The notes under the pieces: generated by a model | The model's input: the letters and a program-made list of their open reading frames with translations, nothing else | Told to the model about the DNA's origin: nothing | Database searches by the model: none | Part shown: piece by piece, positions 51,604-59,743 of the stretch | Numbering within the stretch: the stretch's first letter is position 1 | How the letters are laid out: every line of letters begins with the position of its first letter | Source: an uncultured Oscillospiraceae bacterium | Lineage (GTDB): Bacteria > Bacillota > Clostridia > Oscillospirales > Acutalibacteraceae | NCBI GenBank assembly: GCA_900543795.1 | Contig: UQSH01000001.1 | Span: 107,958 to 171,957, forward strand | Length of the DNA: 64,000 nucleotides | Direction of reading: 5' to 3' | Position numbers and translations under genes: made by a program

Positions 51604-52446
51604 ATGCTTGTTAATATGCGTGATTTGCTTCAAAACGCACAAAAGGGAAATTATGCGGTTGGCTCCTTTTCCGTTGCAAATATGGAAATGGTGCTCGGTG
51701 TGTTAAAAGCCGCAGAGGAGCTTAACGCCCCTGTTATTCTTCAAATTGCAGAGGTAAGATTAAAGCAGTCTCCGCTTGAATTGATAGGTCCGCTTATGGT
51801 TGCTGCGGCAAAAAACGCCAAAACTCCCGTTGCAGTGCATTTTGACCACGGCAAAACAAAGGAAAAAATATCGCAGGCGCTCGAGCTTGGCTTCACCTCT
51901 GTTATGTTTGACGGAAGCCACCTTCCGCTTGAAGAGAATATTTCTCAAACGCTCGATATTATCAAAGCCGCAAGGAAGCACGGTGCGGCTGTGGAGGCTG
52001 AAATCGGATGTGTCGGCGGCTCAGAGGACGGAAGCGAGGATATTGCAATTAACTGCACTAAACCGGAGGACGCCGTTAGATTTGCCAAGGAAACGGGTGT
52101 TGACGCTCTTGCAATTGCTATCGGAAATGCACACGGAAATTATAAATCAACTCCAAAGCTTCGCTTCGATATTCTTGAAGAATGTGCACGCCTTGTTTCT
52201 GCTCCTCTTGTGCTTCACGGCGGAACGGGAATAAGCCCCGAGGATTTTATTAAATGCTCAAAAACAGGTATAAAGAAAATAAATATAGCAACTGCAACAT
52301 TTGACAGTGTTGAAAATTCCGTTCATGCTTGCTATAATGAAAATAAGATAAACGGCTACTATGATTTGCAAGCCGCAGAGGTTGACGGTGCTTATGAAAA
52401 TGCAAAGCGCCACATTCTCATTTTCGGCACGGATAATAAAGCGTAA
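51604..52446 (+). CDS. Class II fructose-bisphosphate aldolase family protein (IolJ-like)
   Basis: Encodes 280 residues. The zinc class II aldolase pattern is complete: FDHGKTKE (HDHG-equivalent with the metal His), MFDGSHLPLEEN, EAEIGCVGG, IAIGNAHGNYKSTPKL (family HGxY) and VLHGGTGIS. It splits a phosphorylated ketose or deoxyketohexonate to DHAP plus an aldehyde. The IolC-like kinase gene 19 bases downstream makes 6-phospho-5-dehydro-2-deoxygluconate the likeliest substrate (the IolJ reaction). No other inositol genes are visible. Confidence 0.82.
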   Translation: MLVNMRDLLQNAQKGNYAVGSFSVANMEMVLGVLKAAEELNAPVILQIAEVRLKQSPLELIGPLMVAAAKNAKTPVAVHFDHGKTKEKISQALELGFTSVMFDGSHLPLEENISQTLDIIKAARKHGAAVEAEIGCVGGSEDGSEDIAINCTKPEDAVRFAKETGVDALAIAIGNAHGNYKSTPKLRFDILEECARLVSAPLVLHGGTGISPEDFIKCSKTGIKKINIATATFDSVENSVHACYNENKINGYYDLQAAEVDGAYENAKRHILIFGTDNKA

Positions 52447-52465
52447 AATTTAAGGAGTAAAAATT

Positions 52466-53482
52466 ATGAAATACATAGAATTTGATATGTCAAAGCCAAT
52501 TGATTTTATCCCTATCGGCAGAATTGCAATTGATTTTAATCCAACCGATATGTATATGCCTCTTTCGGAATCGTCTAATTTTAATAAGTATGTAGGCGGC
52601 TCTCCCGCAAATATCGCAGTAGGCCTTGCCCGTCTCGGATGCAAGGTTGGATTTATCGGCTGTGTTTCAAACGATCAGTTCGGCGATTTTGTTGTTAATT
52701 ATTTTGATAAAGAGGGGATAGACACCTCTCATATTACCCGTGCTAAAAACGGCGAGTGCATCGGCTTAACCTTTACCGAAATTCTTTCAAAGGAAAAGTC
52801 ATCAATCCTTATGTACCGTGATAATGTTGCAGATTTCTGCCTTGCCCCCGAGGATGTAACAGAGGAGTATGTTGCCTCTGCCAAGGCAATCGTTATCAGC
52901 GGAACCGCTCTTGCAAAAAGCCCGTCAAGGGAGGCTTGTCTAAAAGCAATGATGCTTGCTAAAAAGAACAACACACGCATTGTGTTTGATATTGATTACC
53001 GTGAATACACCTGGAAATCAAAGGACGAAATTGCGGTTTATTACAGCCTCGTTGCTCAAAACGCAGATATTATTATGGGCTCCCGTGAGGAATTTGATTT
53101 AACAGAGGGCATTGTAGGTGTTAAATCATCAGATCCCGAATCTGCAAAATATTGGCAGTCCTTCGGCGCTTCTATCTGCGTTATCAAGCACGGCAAGGAG
53201 GGCTCAACCGCTTACACTAACGACGGTAAGTTTTACACAATTAAGCCCTTCCCCGCAGTTAAGCTCAAAGGCTTCGGCGGCGGAGACGGCTACGGCTCCT
53301 CATTCTTATATAGCCTTCTCCAAGGCAAAGAAATTATAGATTGCCTTGAATTCGGCTCTGCCTCCGCTTCAATTCTTATTTCAGCACATAGCTGTTCAGA
53401 CGCTATGCCAACTGCCGAGCAGGTTGAAAAATTCATAAAAGAGAGCAAAGAGCAATACGGAGAGATGGTAGCCAGAGCTTAA
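52466..53482 (+). CDS. iolC: PfkB-family kinase, 5-dehydro-2-deoxygluconokinase-like
   Basis: Encodes 338 residues; AAGGAGTAAAAATT precedes the start. Ribokinase-type features: GRIAIDFNPTDMY, the sugar-binding GGSPANIAVGLARLGCKVGFIG (about 45-66), DIDYREYTWKS, IKHGKEGS, the catalytic KGFGGGDGYGSSFL (Asp near 275; typical GAGD reads GGGD) and SAHSCSDAMPT. The MYMPLSESSNFNKY preface is typical of IolC, which phosphorylates 5-dehydro-2-deoxygluconate in myo-inositol catabolism. With the adjacent aldolase it covers two successive steps. Confidence 0.85.
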   Translation: MKYIEFDMSKPIDFIPIGRIAIDFNPTDMYMPLSESSNFNKYVGGSPANIAVGLARLGCKVGFIGCVSNDQFGDFVVNYFDKEGIDTSHITRAKNGECIGLTFTEILSKEKSSILMYRDNVADFCLAPEDVTEEYVASAKAIVISGTALAKSPSREACLKAMMLAKKNNTRIVFDIDYREYTWKSKDEIAVYYSLVAQNADIIMGSREEFDLTEGIVGVKSSDPESAKYWQSFGASICVIKHGKEGSTAYTNDGKFYTIKPFPAVKLKGFGGGDGYGSSFLYSLLQGKEIIDCLEFGSASASILISAHSCSDAMPTAEQVEKFIKESKEQYGEMVARA

Positions 53483-53620
53483 AATTTCGTTATGCTTCGT
53501 TGCTGCGCTTGGGATGTATAGATTATACTATCCCTCTCTTGCGCCTTGTCTAACGAAATTTTATCACGAAATTATGATAAGGCGAAAAGCCGACATACTG
53601 CGTTGCTGTGATCTGAATAC
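53480..53620. repeat. Inverted-repeat intergenic element after iolC
   Basis: A 13-base inverted repeat, TAAAATTTCGTTA (beginning in the iolC stop codon) and TAACGAAATTTTA (near 53549-53562), encloses about 55 bases. Two related phrases CTTCGTTGCTG and CTGCGTTGCTGTG lie inside and just after. Resembles a small dispersed intergenic repeat. No ORF. Confidence 0.4.
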
Positions 53621-53624
53621 TTAT

Positions 53625-53657
53625 AAAAAGGGCTGTTATTTTTACAGCCCTTTTTTT
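53625..53657 (+). terminator. Terminator after the iolC region
   Basis: AAAAAGGGCTGT / ACAGCCCTTTTT stem, then more T. Confidence 0.85.
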
Positions 53658-53831
53658 GCAGCCTCTTTTATGTGTATATTGCACAAATATATTCAGCTTA
53701 TTTTGTGCAAGGCAACAAATTATTTTTTGGTCGAATGTTTTATTATACTAATCGTTTCTTTTATGCTATAATATGAAACGCATAATTGCAGGAGGACTTT
53801 TCCTGCAAATAAAAAAACAGAGGTGAATGCT

Positions 53832-55487
53832 TTGGCAAAAAGAAAAAGAATTGATTTAAAAAATGCAAGCGTCAAAGAAATATTAGCGTTTTCATTATTA
53901 CCGTTTGGATTGCTAACGGTTATTAATGTTATCGGTAACGCACTTAATGTTTATTTGGCTGATAATCTCGGATTGGGTATGGTTGGCGCCGGCTTGGTGC
54001 TTTCAATCACTAAAATTTGGGATGCTGTTAATGACCCTATGATGGGTATGATTGTTGATAAAACAAGAACAAGATGGGGCAAATGCCGTCCGTATCTCGT
54101 TTGGATGGTTATTCCTATGATGGTTGGCTTGATTTTGTTGTTTGCTCCGGTTGATTTTGTTAATTCCGGCTCATTCGCTTTATCTCAAATTGATATTGCT
54201 TCAACAGTTGCAACTATCGGCGACGGCTTCCATATTGTTAAAACAAATGAATCGGTTAATACGGGAAATTTCTGGTATGCAGTTGCAGCTTATTTGATTT
54301 TCTACACATTCTATACCGCCATTGATATCCCTTATCAGGGCTTAACTCCTCTTGTTTTCCCCGAAAGCAAAAGCAGAGTTAAGGCAATTTCAATAAGCAA
54401 TATTTTCGGCTCGATAGGAACAATACTTCCCTCAATAGTATTTTTCCCGATTGTTTATGCGTTTGATGATGCAAGGCAGGGCTTCTTCGTTGCTTCAATA
54501 GTTTTTGCAATAATGGCAGGTATTCCGATTGTTATATCCTTCTTCGGAATTAAAGAAAAGGTTTATATTGAAAAGGAGCCTATCAAATACGGAAGAGCAC
54601 TTAAAATAGTGTTTGGCAACAAAAATATGAGGGCAATTCTTGCCGCCGCATTCTTTAATGCTCTTGTTAATCTCGGTGCGATGTTCCTTATGTTTTTCGC
54701 AAAATGGAACTGCTACGGCATTTTCAATTTCCCTGCGCTCAATGCTTGGATAGAGAACACAATCGGCTTAAAGGTTACTCTTTCGGAGGAGGGGCTTTTA
54801 TTCCCGATACTCAGCATAAGCAGCGGTATTTCATATATGCTTTCAATGGCAATTGTTCCTGCACTTCTTAAAAAGATGGACAAGAAAACTCTGTTTATCC
54901 ATATGTCTTGGATTTGCGCTGTTGCCAATGTTGTTGTTTACATAGTTTGTATGTATATTTTCCCATACACAAGCGCAAATCTCACTCAGGCAAGAATAGG
55001 CTTTGTTGTATATTGCGTTTGCCGTTTCTTTACAAATTTCCCCGTTGGAATGAGCGTTGTTCTTCTTCAAGCTATCTTTTCCGATGCGGTTGATGTTATT
55101 GAAATGGAAACGGGAGAAAGACTTGAGGGTGCTGTTTTCTCATTCAAGAGCTTGCTTAATAAGATAGGCATTGCACTTTTCAATCTTATCGTTATGGCAA
55201 TTGTTAATGCGTTTGGATATTCGGCAATGTCAACCGAGCTAACCTCTCTTAAAGAGGCAGGCACGCTGACAAGAGATGCAATGCTTGCAAATCATTTGCC
55301 GGTTCTTAATGCAATATTCTTTATGCTTACCGTTTTGGGCTCAATAGGTCTTGTTTTACAGATATTCCCAATGCTTAAATATAAATTTAACGAGGGCGAA
55401 TACGAGGATAAGATAAAGGCATTCAGAGAACAAAAGGATAAGGAGCTTGAGGAACAGCTTAAGGCTGCCGCTCAAAATAATAAATAA
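53832..55487 (+). CDS. GPH-family sugar:cation symporter (MFS)
   Basis: Encodes 551 residues from the TTG at 53832 (MAKRKRIDLKN), placed by AGAGGTG six bases upstream; a GTG three codons earlier overlaps that site. About 12 membrane segments. GPH hallmarks are IWDAVNDPMMGMIVDKTRTRWGKCRPYLVWMV (about 60-92) and VIEMETGERLEGAVFSFKSL (about 422). It is longer than its paralogues owing to inserted loops near residues 110-150 and 310-330. It faces the FGGY kinase gene and probably supplies the substrate of the catabolic locus to its right. Confidence 0.85.
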   Translation: MAKRKRIDLKNASVKEILAFSLLPFGLLTVINVIGNALNVYLADNLGLGMVGAGLVLSITKIWDAVNDPMMGMIVDKTRTRWGKCRPYLVWMVIPMMVGLILLFAPVDFVNSGSFALSQIDIASTVATIGDGFHIVKTNESVNTGNFWYAVAAYLIFYTFYTAIDIPYQGLTPLVFPESKSRVKAISISNIFGSIGTILPSIVFFPIVYAFDDARQGFFVASIVFAIMAGIPIVISFFGIKEKVYIEKEPIKYGRALKIVFGNKNMRAILAAAFFNALVNLGAMFLMFFAKWNCYGIFNFPALNAWIENTIGLKVTLSEEGLLFPILSISSGISYMLSMAIVPALLKKMDKKTLFIHMSWICAVANVVVYIVCMYIFPYTSANLTQARIGFVVYCVCRFFTNFPVGMSVVLLQAIFSDAVDVIEMETGERLEGAVFSFKSLLNKIGIALFNLIVMAIVNAFGYSAMSTELTSLKEAGTLTRDAMLANHLPVLNAIFFMLTVLGSIGLVLQIFPMLKYKFNEGEYEDKIKAFREQKDKELEEQLKAAAQNNK

Positions 55488-55497
55488 ACAAAAAAAC

Positions 55498-55538
55498 AGG
55501 CTGTGAAACGGCGCAATGCCGAATCACAGCCATTTTTT
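55498..55538. terminator. Bidirectional terminator
   Basis: AGGCTGTGA / TCACAGCC outer stem with inner CGGC / GCCG; A-rich left and T-rich right. Confidence 0.8.
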
Positions 55539-55547
55539 ATATTATTA

Positions 55548-57164
55548 TCAGCCGTTAAGAATTTCAAAATTCTTTTTATTTGCCTTATAGAGATTTTTGA
55601 AAACGGTAAAGTTTCTGTCATAAACCGCTTCATTTTCTTTGTTAGGATGATATATATGCTTTGCGGGAATAAGCGATTTAACATGGTCTAAATCGGGTAT
55701 AAGGTTAAGTCCAACCGCTATGCACGCTGCCGCACCTACTGCGCCGACATTCTGCGGACTGTCAACAACCTCAACATCTCTTTGAAGAATATCGGAAAGA
55801 ATTTGGCAGGTTACGCTTCCAAGAGCACCGCCTCCGCAAAATCTTATTGTTTCCGAAATCTTAACCTCTTTTTTCATATCCTGTCTTTCAAGCATCCATC
55901 TCATATGGAAGCAAATTCCCTCAACAACGGCTCGGATAAGCTCCGTTTTGCCTGTTTCAATTTTGATATTGAAAAACATTCCGGCTGCATTAGGATCTTC
56001 AAACGGGCATCTGTTTCCGTGAAGCCACGGAGTGAAAATAGTTCCGTTTGAGCCTGCGGGAACCTTATCAATAACATCCTCCATATAATCGTAAAGATTA
56101 AGATTAAGACTTTCAAAGGAATCCGAAATTGTTTTGTTGTGAAGAAAAACTCCTATATCGTCAAGCGCAAGGTGGTTTTTAACCCATTCAACGCATTTGT
56201 TAGAGGTTTCAAGCTCTCCGAAATAATTGTATTTATTCGGGTCTGCGCCGACTATTGCCGCCATCATTGCGCCTGCGTCAACAACCTGCTTATCAACAAC
56301 CGTTCCAACCCAGCCTGATGTACCGCTGTATATATGAGTGTCGCCAACCTCAACCGAGCCTGCGCCCACTCCGATAAGCGAAGCGTCTCCGCCGCCGCCG
56401 AAAACAGCCGTTCCCGGTGCAAGTCCAAGCTCCTGAGCCTCCTTTTCGGTAACCTCGCCAACCTTTTCCGTGCATTTCATAATCTTCGGCAGATGCTCAA
56501 TGTTAACACCCACCATATCGCAGATAGGCTTGCACCAGCCCTCGTGTCCCTTTCTTGTGTCGTAAAGAAGGGTGGCAAAGGCACTGTCCTCCGTCATAAC
56601 AAATTCGCCGCTTGCACGGCAGATAAGATATTCCTTAACATCAAGCCATTTATAAACTCTTTTAAAGTTTTCGGGCTCGTGCGCTTCAACCCATTTGTAT
56701 TTCCAAATCGGGTCTTTAACCGATGAGCTTACCGCGCCCGTGTAGCGCAGATATTTAAGAAGCTTTGTAACCTCTGCGCCTGCAATTTTAATGCCGTGCG
56801 CAATGCCCTCTTTAAGCTCCTCGCGCGCTCTTTGGTCCATATAGCTCATAGGGCGGCGAACGCAGTTGCCCTCCTTGTCAACAAGAACAAGACCCTGCAT
56901 CTGCGAGCAGAAGGAAATGCCCTCTATCTGCTCCTTTTTTATGTACGGAACCTTTTCAAAAACGGCTTTGGTAGTTACGCACATTGCCTCCCACCATTCG
57001 TCCTCGTGCTGCTCCGCACCGCCTTTAACGCCAACCTCGTCGTCAACATAAAGACCGTAGCCAAGTGATGAAGAGCCTAAAATTCTCATTTCGCTGTCAA
57101 TTTCGATAAGGCAGGTTTTTATGCCTGTTGTTCCTATATCGTAAGTGATAACATATTTTGCCAT
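55548..57164 (-). CDS. FGGY-family carbohydrate kinase, xylulokinase-like
   Basis: Encodes 538 residues from the ATG at 57164 (MAKYVITYDIG). N-terminal phosphate-1 motif YDIGTTGIKTCLIE (about 8-21), then GGAEQHEDEWW, ISFCSQMQGLVLVDKEG, PMSYMDQRA, the WLDVKEYLICRASGE segment, the catalytic Asp in FGGGGDASLIGVG (about 263), the YSGTSGW signature and, in the C-terminal domain, IRFCGGGALG and VGAVGAA. It phosphorylates a ketose or polyol in the cytoplasm; closest in pattern to XylB/xylulokinases. Monocistronic, and it lies between the symporter and the TetR gene. Confidence 0.85.
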   Translation of the reverse strand: MAKYVITYDIGTTGIKTCLIEIDSEMRILGSSSLGYGLYVDDEVGVKGGAEQHEDEWWEAMCVTTKAVFEKVPYIKKEQIEGISFCSQMQGLVLVDKEGNCVRRPMSYMDQRAREELKEGIAHGIKIAGAEVTKLLKYLRYTGAVSSSVKDPIWKYKWVEAHEPENFKRVYKWLDVKEYLICRASGEFVMTEDSAFATLLYDTRKGHEGWCKPICDMVGVNIEHLPKIMKCTEKVGEVTEKEAQELGLAPGTAVFGGGGDASLIGVGAGSVEVGDTHIYSGTSGWVGTVVDKQVVDAGAMMAAIVGADPNKYNYFGELETSNKCVEWVKNHLALDDIGVFLHNKTISDSFESLNLNLYDYMEDVIDKVPAGSNGTIFTPWLHGNRCPFEDPNAAGMFFNIKIETGKTELIRAVVEGICFHMRWMLERQDMKKEVKISETIRFCGGGALGSVTCQILSDILQRDVEVVDSPQNVGAVGAAACIAVGLNLIPDLDHVKSLIPAKHIYHPNKENEAVYDRNFTVFKNLYKANKKNFEILNG

Positions 57165-57243
57165 AGCTGCTTTAACCTTTCTGCCCAAAAATTATTTGCT
57201 CCGAACGGCAAGGGCGTGCAAATCGGAAAAACGGAAGCCTCTG

Positions 57244-57963
57244 CTATTTTGAAAATGTGAAAGCAGATTCAATAAACTTTAAAAGCTGAACAACGATTTC
57301 ATCATCGTCAAGCTCATCAATATCAACTCCCGTATAAATGCAAAGCCTCTCTTTATAATACTCGCAGGCAAACGAGAATTGCAGCATTGTCAGCAGATTA
57401 TCAAGAAAGAATGCAAACATTCTTGGGTCTAAATCCTGCCGAACATCTCCGCTTGCAAGTGCCTGCGCAATTGCCGTTATATATATTTTGCTTGTTTCGC
57501 TTTCAATTTCTCTTGCGAAAGCAACAGCCCTTTCGGAATCCTTTTCCGCTGTTATTTCGTTATAAAGCTTTAAGTAGTTTAAGTTTTCTCTTGAAAGCTC
57601 GCAGGTTGCTCTGATAACCTTTTCGGCTTTGATAAGGATTTTATCCTTGCTTTTCATTATTTCTTCAAGTGTGTCGTGAAGCACAACCATACCCTTTGAA
57701 ATACAGGTGAAAAACAAATCCTCCTTTGTTGCAAAATATTTATACATAAGCCCTATGCTTATGCCCGCGTTTTTTGCAATTATATTTATGTTTGCGTTTT
57801 TAAATCCCTTTGCGGAAAATTCCTCAACCGCAACATCAAGAATACTGTTTTTGCGTTCCTCGGAAATTCTGTCAAACGCTTCCTTGTGATGAATATTCGT
57901 CATATTTTTGAATTTTGTAACATTGCACAAAGTAATGAAAATCTTTTTGTGCAACTGCAACAA
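57244..57963 (-). CDS. TetR/AcrR family transcriptional regulator
   Basis: Encodes 239 residues from a TTG behind GAGGGG; a later ATG (57903, MTNIHHKEAF) would give 219 residues but has no ribosome binding site. The TetR DNA-binding domain is clear: RKNSILDVAVEEFSAKGFKNANINIIAKNAGISIGLMYKYFATKEDLFFTCI (about 37-88). The C-terminal effector domain is helical. It probably controls the divergent aminotransferase-aldolase genes; two near-identical palindromes lie in that control region. The ligand is unknown. Confidence 0.85.
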   Translation of the reverse strand: MLQLHKKIFITLCNVTKFKNMTNIHHKEAFDRISEERKNSILDVAVEEFSAKGFKNANINIIAKNAGISIGLMYKYFATKEDLFFTCISKGMVVLHDTLEEIMKSKDKILIKAEKVIRATCELSRENLNYLKLYNEITAEKDSERAVAFAREIESETSKIYITAIAQALASGDVRQDLDPRMFAFFLDNLLTMLQFSFACEYYKERLCIYTGVDIDELDDDEIVVQLLKFIESAFTFSK

Positions 57964-58066
57964 ATCCCCTCGCTTAATTTTCCATTTGCTTGAAATATAC
58001 TAACACAAAATTAATAATATGGCAATAATTTGTCATAAATTTTACACAAAAATTTGAATTTGTAAT

Positions 58067-58094
58067 TTGACAAATCGTTGAAAAGTGATATACT
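58067..58094 (+). promoter_or_regulatory. Promoter of the aminotransferase-aldolase operon
   Basis: TTGACA (58067-58072), 16-bp spacer, TATACT (58089-58094). Confidence 0.7.
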
Positions 58095-58109
58095 TGAAGT
58101 GTAATTTAA

Positions 58110-58125
58110 GTGAGCGACGGCTCAC
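58110..58125. promoter_or_regulatory. Candidate TetR operator 1
   Basis: GTGAGCGACGGCTCAC, 6-bp perfect arms, just downstream of the predicted transcription start. Confidence 0.55.
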
Positions 58126-58135
58126 GCTCATAATG

Positions 58136-58151
58136 GTGAGCGGCGACTCAC
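58136..58151. promoter_or_regulatory. Candidate TetR operator 2
   Basis: GTGAGCGGCGACTCAC, differing from operator 1 at only two bases, with centres 26 bp apart on the same face of the helix. Confidence 0.55.
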
Positions 58152-58181
58152 AGTATATTAATTTTTAAGGAGGAAAAATTT

Positions 58182-59666
58182 ATGGATACAAGATTTGCTA
58201 TCACAGAGTATCCCGATGCTGCGCAGCTTACGGCTCAGCTTGACGCACTCATCAAAAAACCAATTTATTCAATTAGCAGAGCGGCTCTTAAAGAATATGA
58301 GGAAGAGTATTTTGCAAAGAAATGCAAAAAATCAAAGGAGCAGATTGAGGAAGCAAAGAATGTTATTCCCGGCGGTGTTCAGCACAACCTTGCGTTTAAC
58401 TATCCCTTCCCGATTGTTATGGTTAAGGCAAAGGGCAATAAGCTTTATGATGTTGACGGAAATGAATATTTTGATTTCCTTCAAGCAGGGGGACCAACCA
58501 TTATCGGCTCAAATGATGATGTTGTAAGAAACAAGGTTATCGAGCTTCTTGAAGACTGCGGTCCTTCAACAGGTCTTTTCCATCCTTATGAATATAAGCT
58601 TGCAAAGAAAATATCGGAATGTGTTCCGTCAGTTGAAATGTTCCGTATGCTCGGCTCGGGCACAGAGGCTTGTATGTGTGCCGTTCGTGTTGCACGTCTT
58701 GCAACAGGTCATAAAAATATTATCAAAATGGGCGGTGCTTATCACGGCTGGTCAGATCAGCTTGCTTGGGGTATGCGTGTTCCCGGAACACTTAATATGC
58801 AGTCTCACGGCGTTCCGCTCTTCGTTTTCAAGCACACTCAGGAGTTCTTCCCGAATGACTTAAAGAGCCTTGAAAAGAAGCTTATACTTAATAAATTCCG
58901 CGGCGGTACTGCTGCTGTATTCATTGAGCCTTGCGGACCTGAATCCGCAACCCGTCCCGTTGATAAGGATTTCCCGAAGGGCGTTCAGGCTCTTTGCCGT
59001 AAGTATGGTGCTCTCCTTGTTTGCGACGAGGTTGTAACAGGCTTCCGTATCGGTCTTTCAGGTGCTCAGGGCTATTACGGTATCGATCCCGATATCACAA
59101 TCTTCGGTAAGATTATCGCAGGCGGCTATCCGGGCGCAGGCGGAATCGGCGGTCATAAAGAGGTTATGAAATATCTCGGCGCAGGTCTTGATAAGGCTGA
59201 GGGCAAGAAAATTCATAAGGCTATGTGCGGCGGCACAATGGCGGCAACTCCTATTTCCTGCTGCGCAGGCTACACTGTTATCTGCGAAATCGAAAAGAGA
59301 AATGCCTGCCAGGTTGCAGGTCAGATGGCAGACCGTCTTGTTAAAGGTCTTAATGAGTCAATCAAGAAATATGACCTTCCGTTTGTTTGCTACAATATCG
59401 GTTCTATCTGCCAGCTTCACACAGTTGCAACAATGCACTTCAAGGTTGACTGGAAGCATCCGTGGACTATCCCGAACACATTAAAGCAAACAAGCATCCG
59501 TCAAACAGAAATGCAGTATATGGGTGCCGCTTATATGGCAGAGGGACTTGTTACTCTTGCTGGCTCCCGTCTTTACACTTCAAGTGCATACACCGAAGAG
59601 GATATTGATGAATGTATCCGCCGTTTCGATAAGGTTCTTGCAAAGTGCGAAAAGATCGACTATTAA
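58182..59666 (+). CDS. Class III PLP-dependent aminotransferase (glutamate-1-semialdehyde-aminomutase-like)
   Basis: Encodes 494 residues; AAGGAGGAAAAATTT precedes the ATG. An N-terminal extension of about 50 residues precedes the fold-I core: VIPGGVQHNLAFNYPFPIVMVKAKGNKLYDVDGNEYFDF, LGSGTEACMCAVRVARLATG (PLP phosphate contact), AYHGWSDQLAW, LVCDEVVTGFRIG (PLP-binding Asp) and FGKIIAGGYPGAGGIGG (Schiff-base Lys). It is not hemL: no tetrapyrrole genes are near, and it sits in a sugar-type operon under TetR control. A transaminase for an amino sugar, amino polyol or amino acid semialdehyde is likely. Confidence 0.85.
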   Translation: MDTRFAITEYPDAAQLTAQLDALIKKPIYSISRAALKEYEEEYFAKKCKKSKEQIEEAKNVIPGGVQHNLAFNYPFPIVMVKAKGNKLYDVDGNEYFDFLQAGGPTIIGSNDDVVRNKVIELLEDCGPSTGLFHPYEYKLAKKISECVPSVEMFRMLGSGTEACMCAVRVARLATGHKNIIKMGGAYHGWSDQLAWGMRVPGTLNMQSHGVPLFVFKHTQEFFPNDLKSLEKKLILNKFRGGTAAVFIEPCGPESATRPVDKDFPKGVQALCRKYGALLVCDEVVTGFRIGLSGAQGYYGIDPDITIFGKIIAGGYPGAGGIGGHKEVMKYLGAGLDKAEGKKIHKAMCGGTMAATPISCCAGYTVICEIEKRNACQVAGQMADRLVKGLNESIKKYDLPFVCYNIGSICQLHTVATMHFKVDWKHPWTIPNTLKQTSIRQTEMQYMGAAYMAEGLVTLAGSRLYTSSAYTEEDIDECIRRFDKVLAKCEKIDY

Positions 59667-59681
59667 TTTAATCAACTAAAT

Positions 59682-59706
59682 AGGGCGGTTTAAGTACCGC
59701 CCTTTA
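59682..59706 (+). terminator. Hairpin between aminotransferase and aldolase genes
   Basis: AGGGCGGT / ACCGCCCT with a short TTT; probably a weak terminator or processing site. Confidence 0.6.
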
Positions 59707-59743
59707 TGCTATTATACAGTTTATAAAAAAAGGGGAAAACTTT

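Noticed and set aside
58182..59666. hemL (glutamate-1-semialdehyde 2,1-aminomutase)
   Set aside because: Fold and motifs are shared, but there are no haem or cobalamin genes nearby and the operon is catabolic with a TetR regulator.
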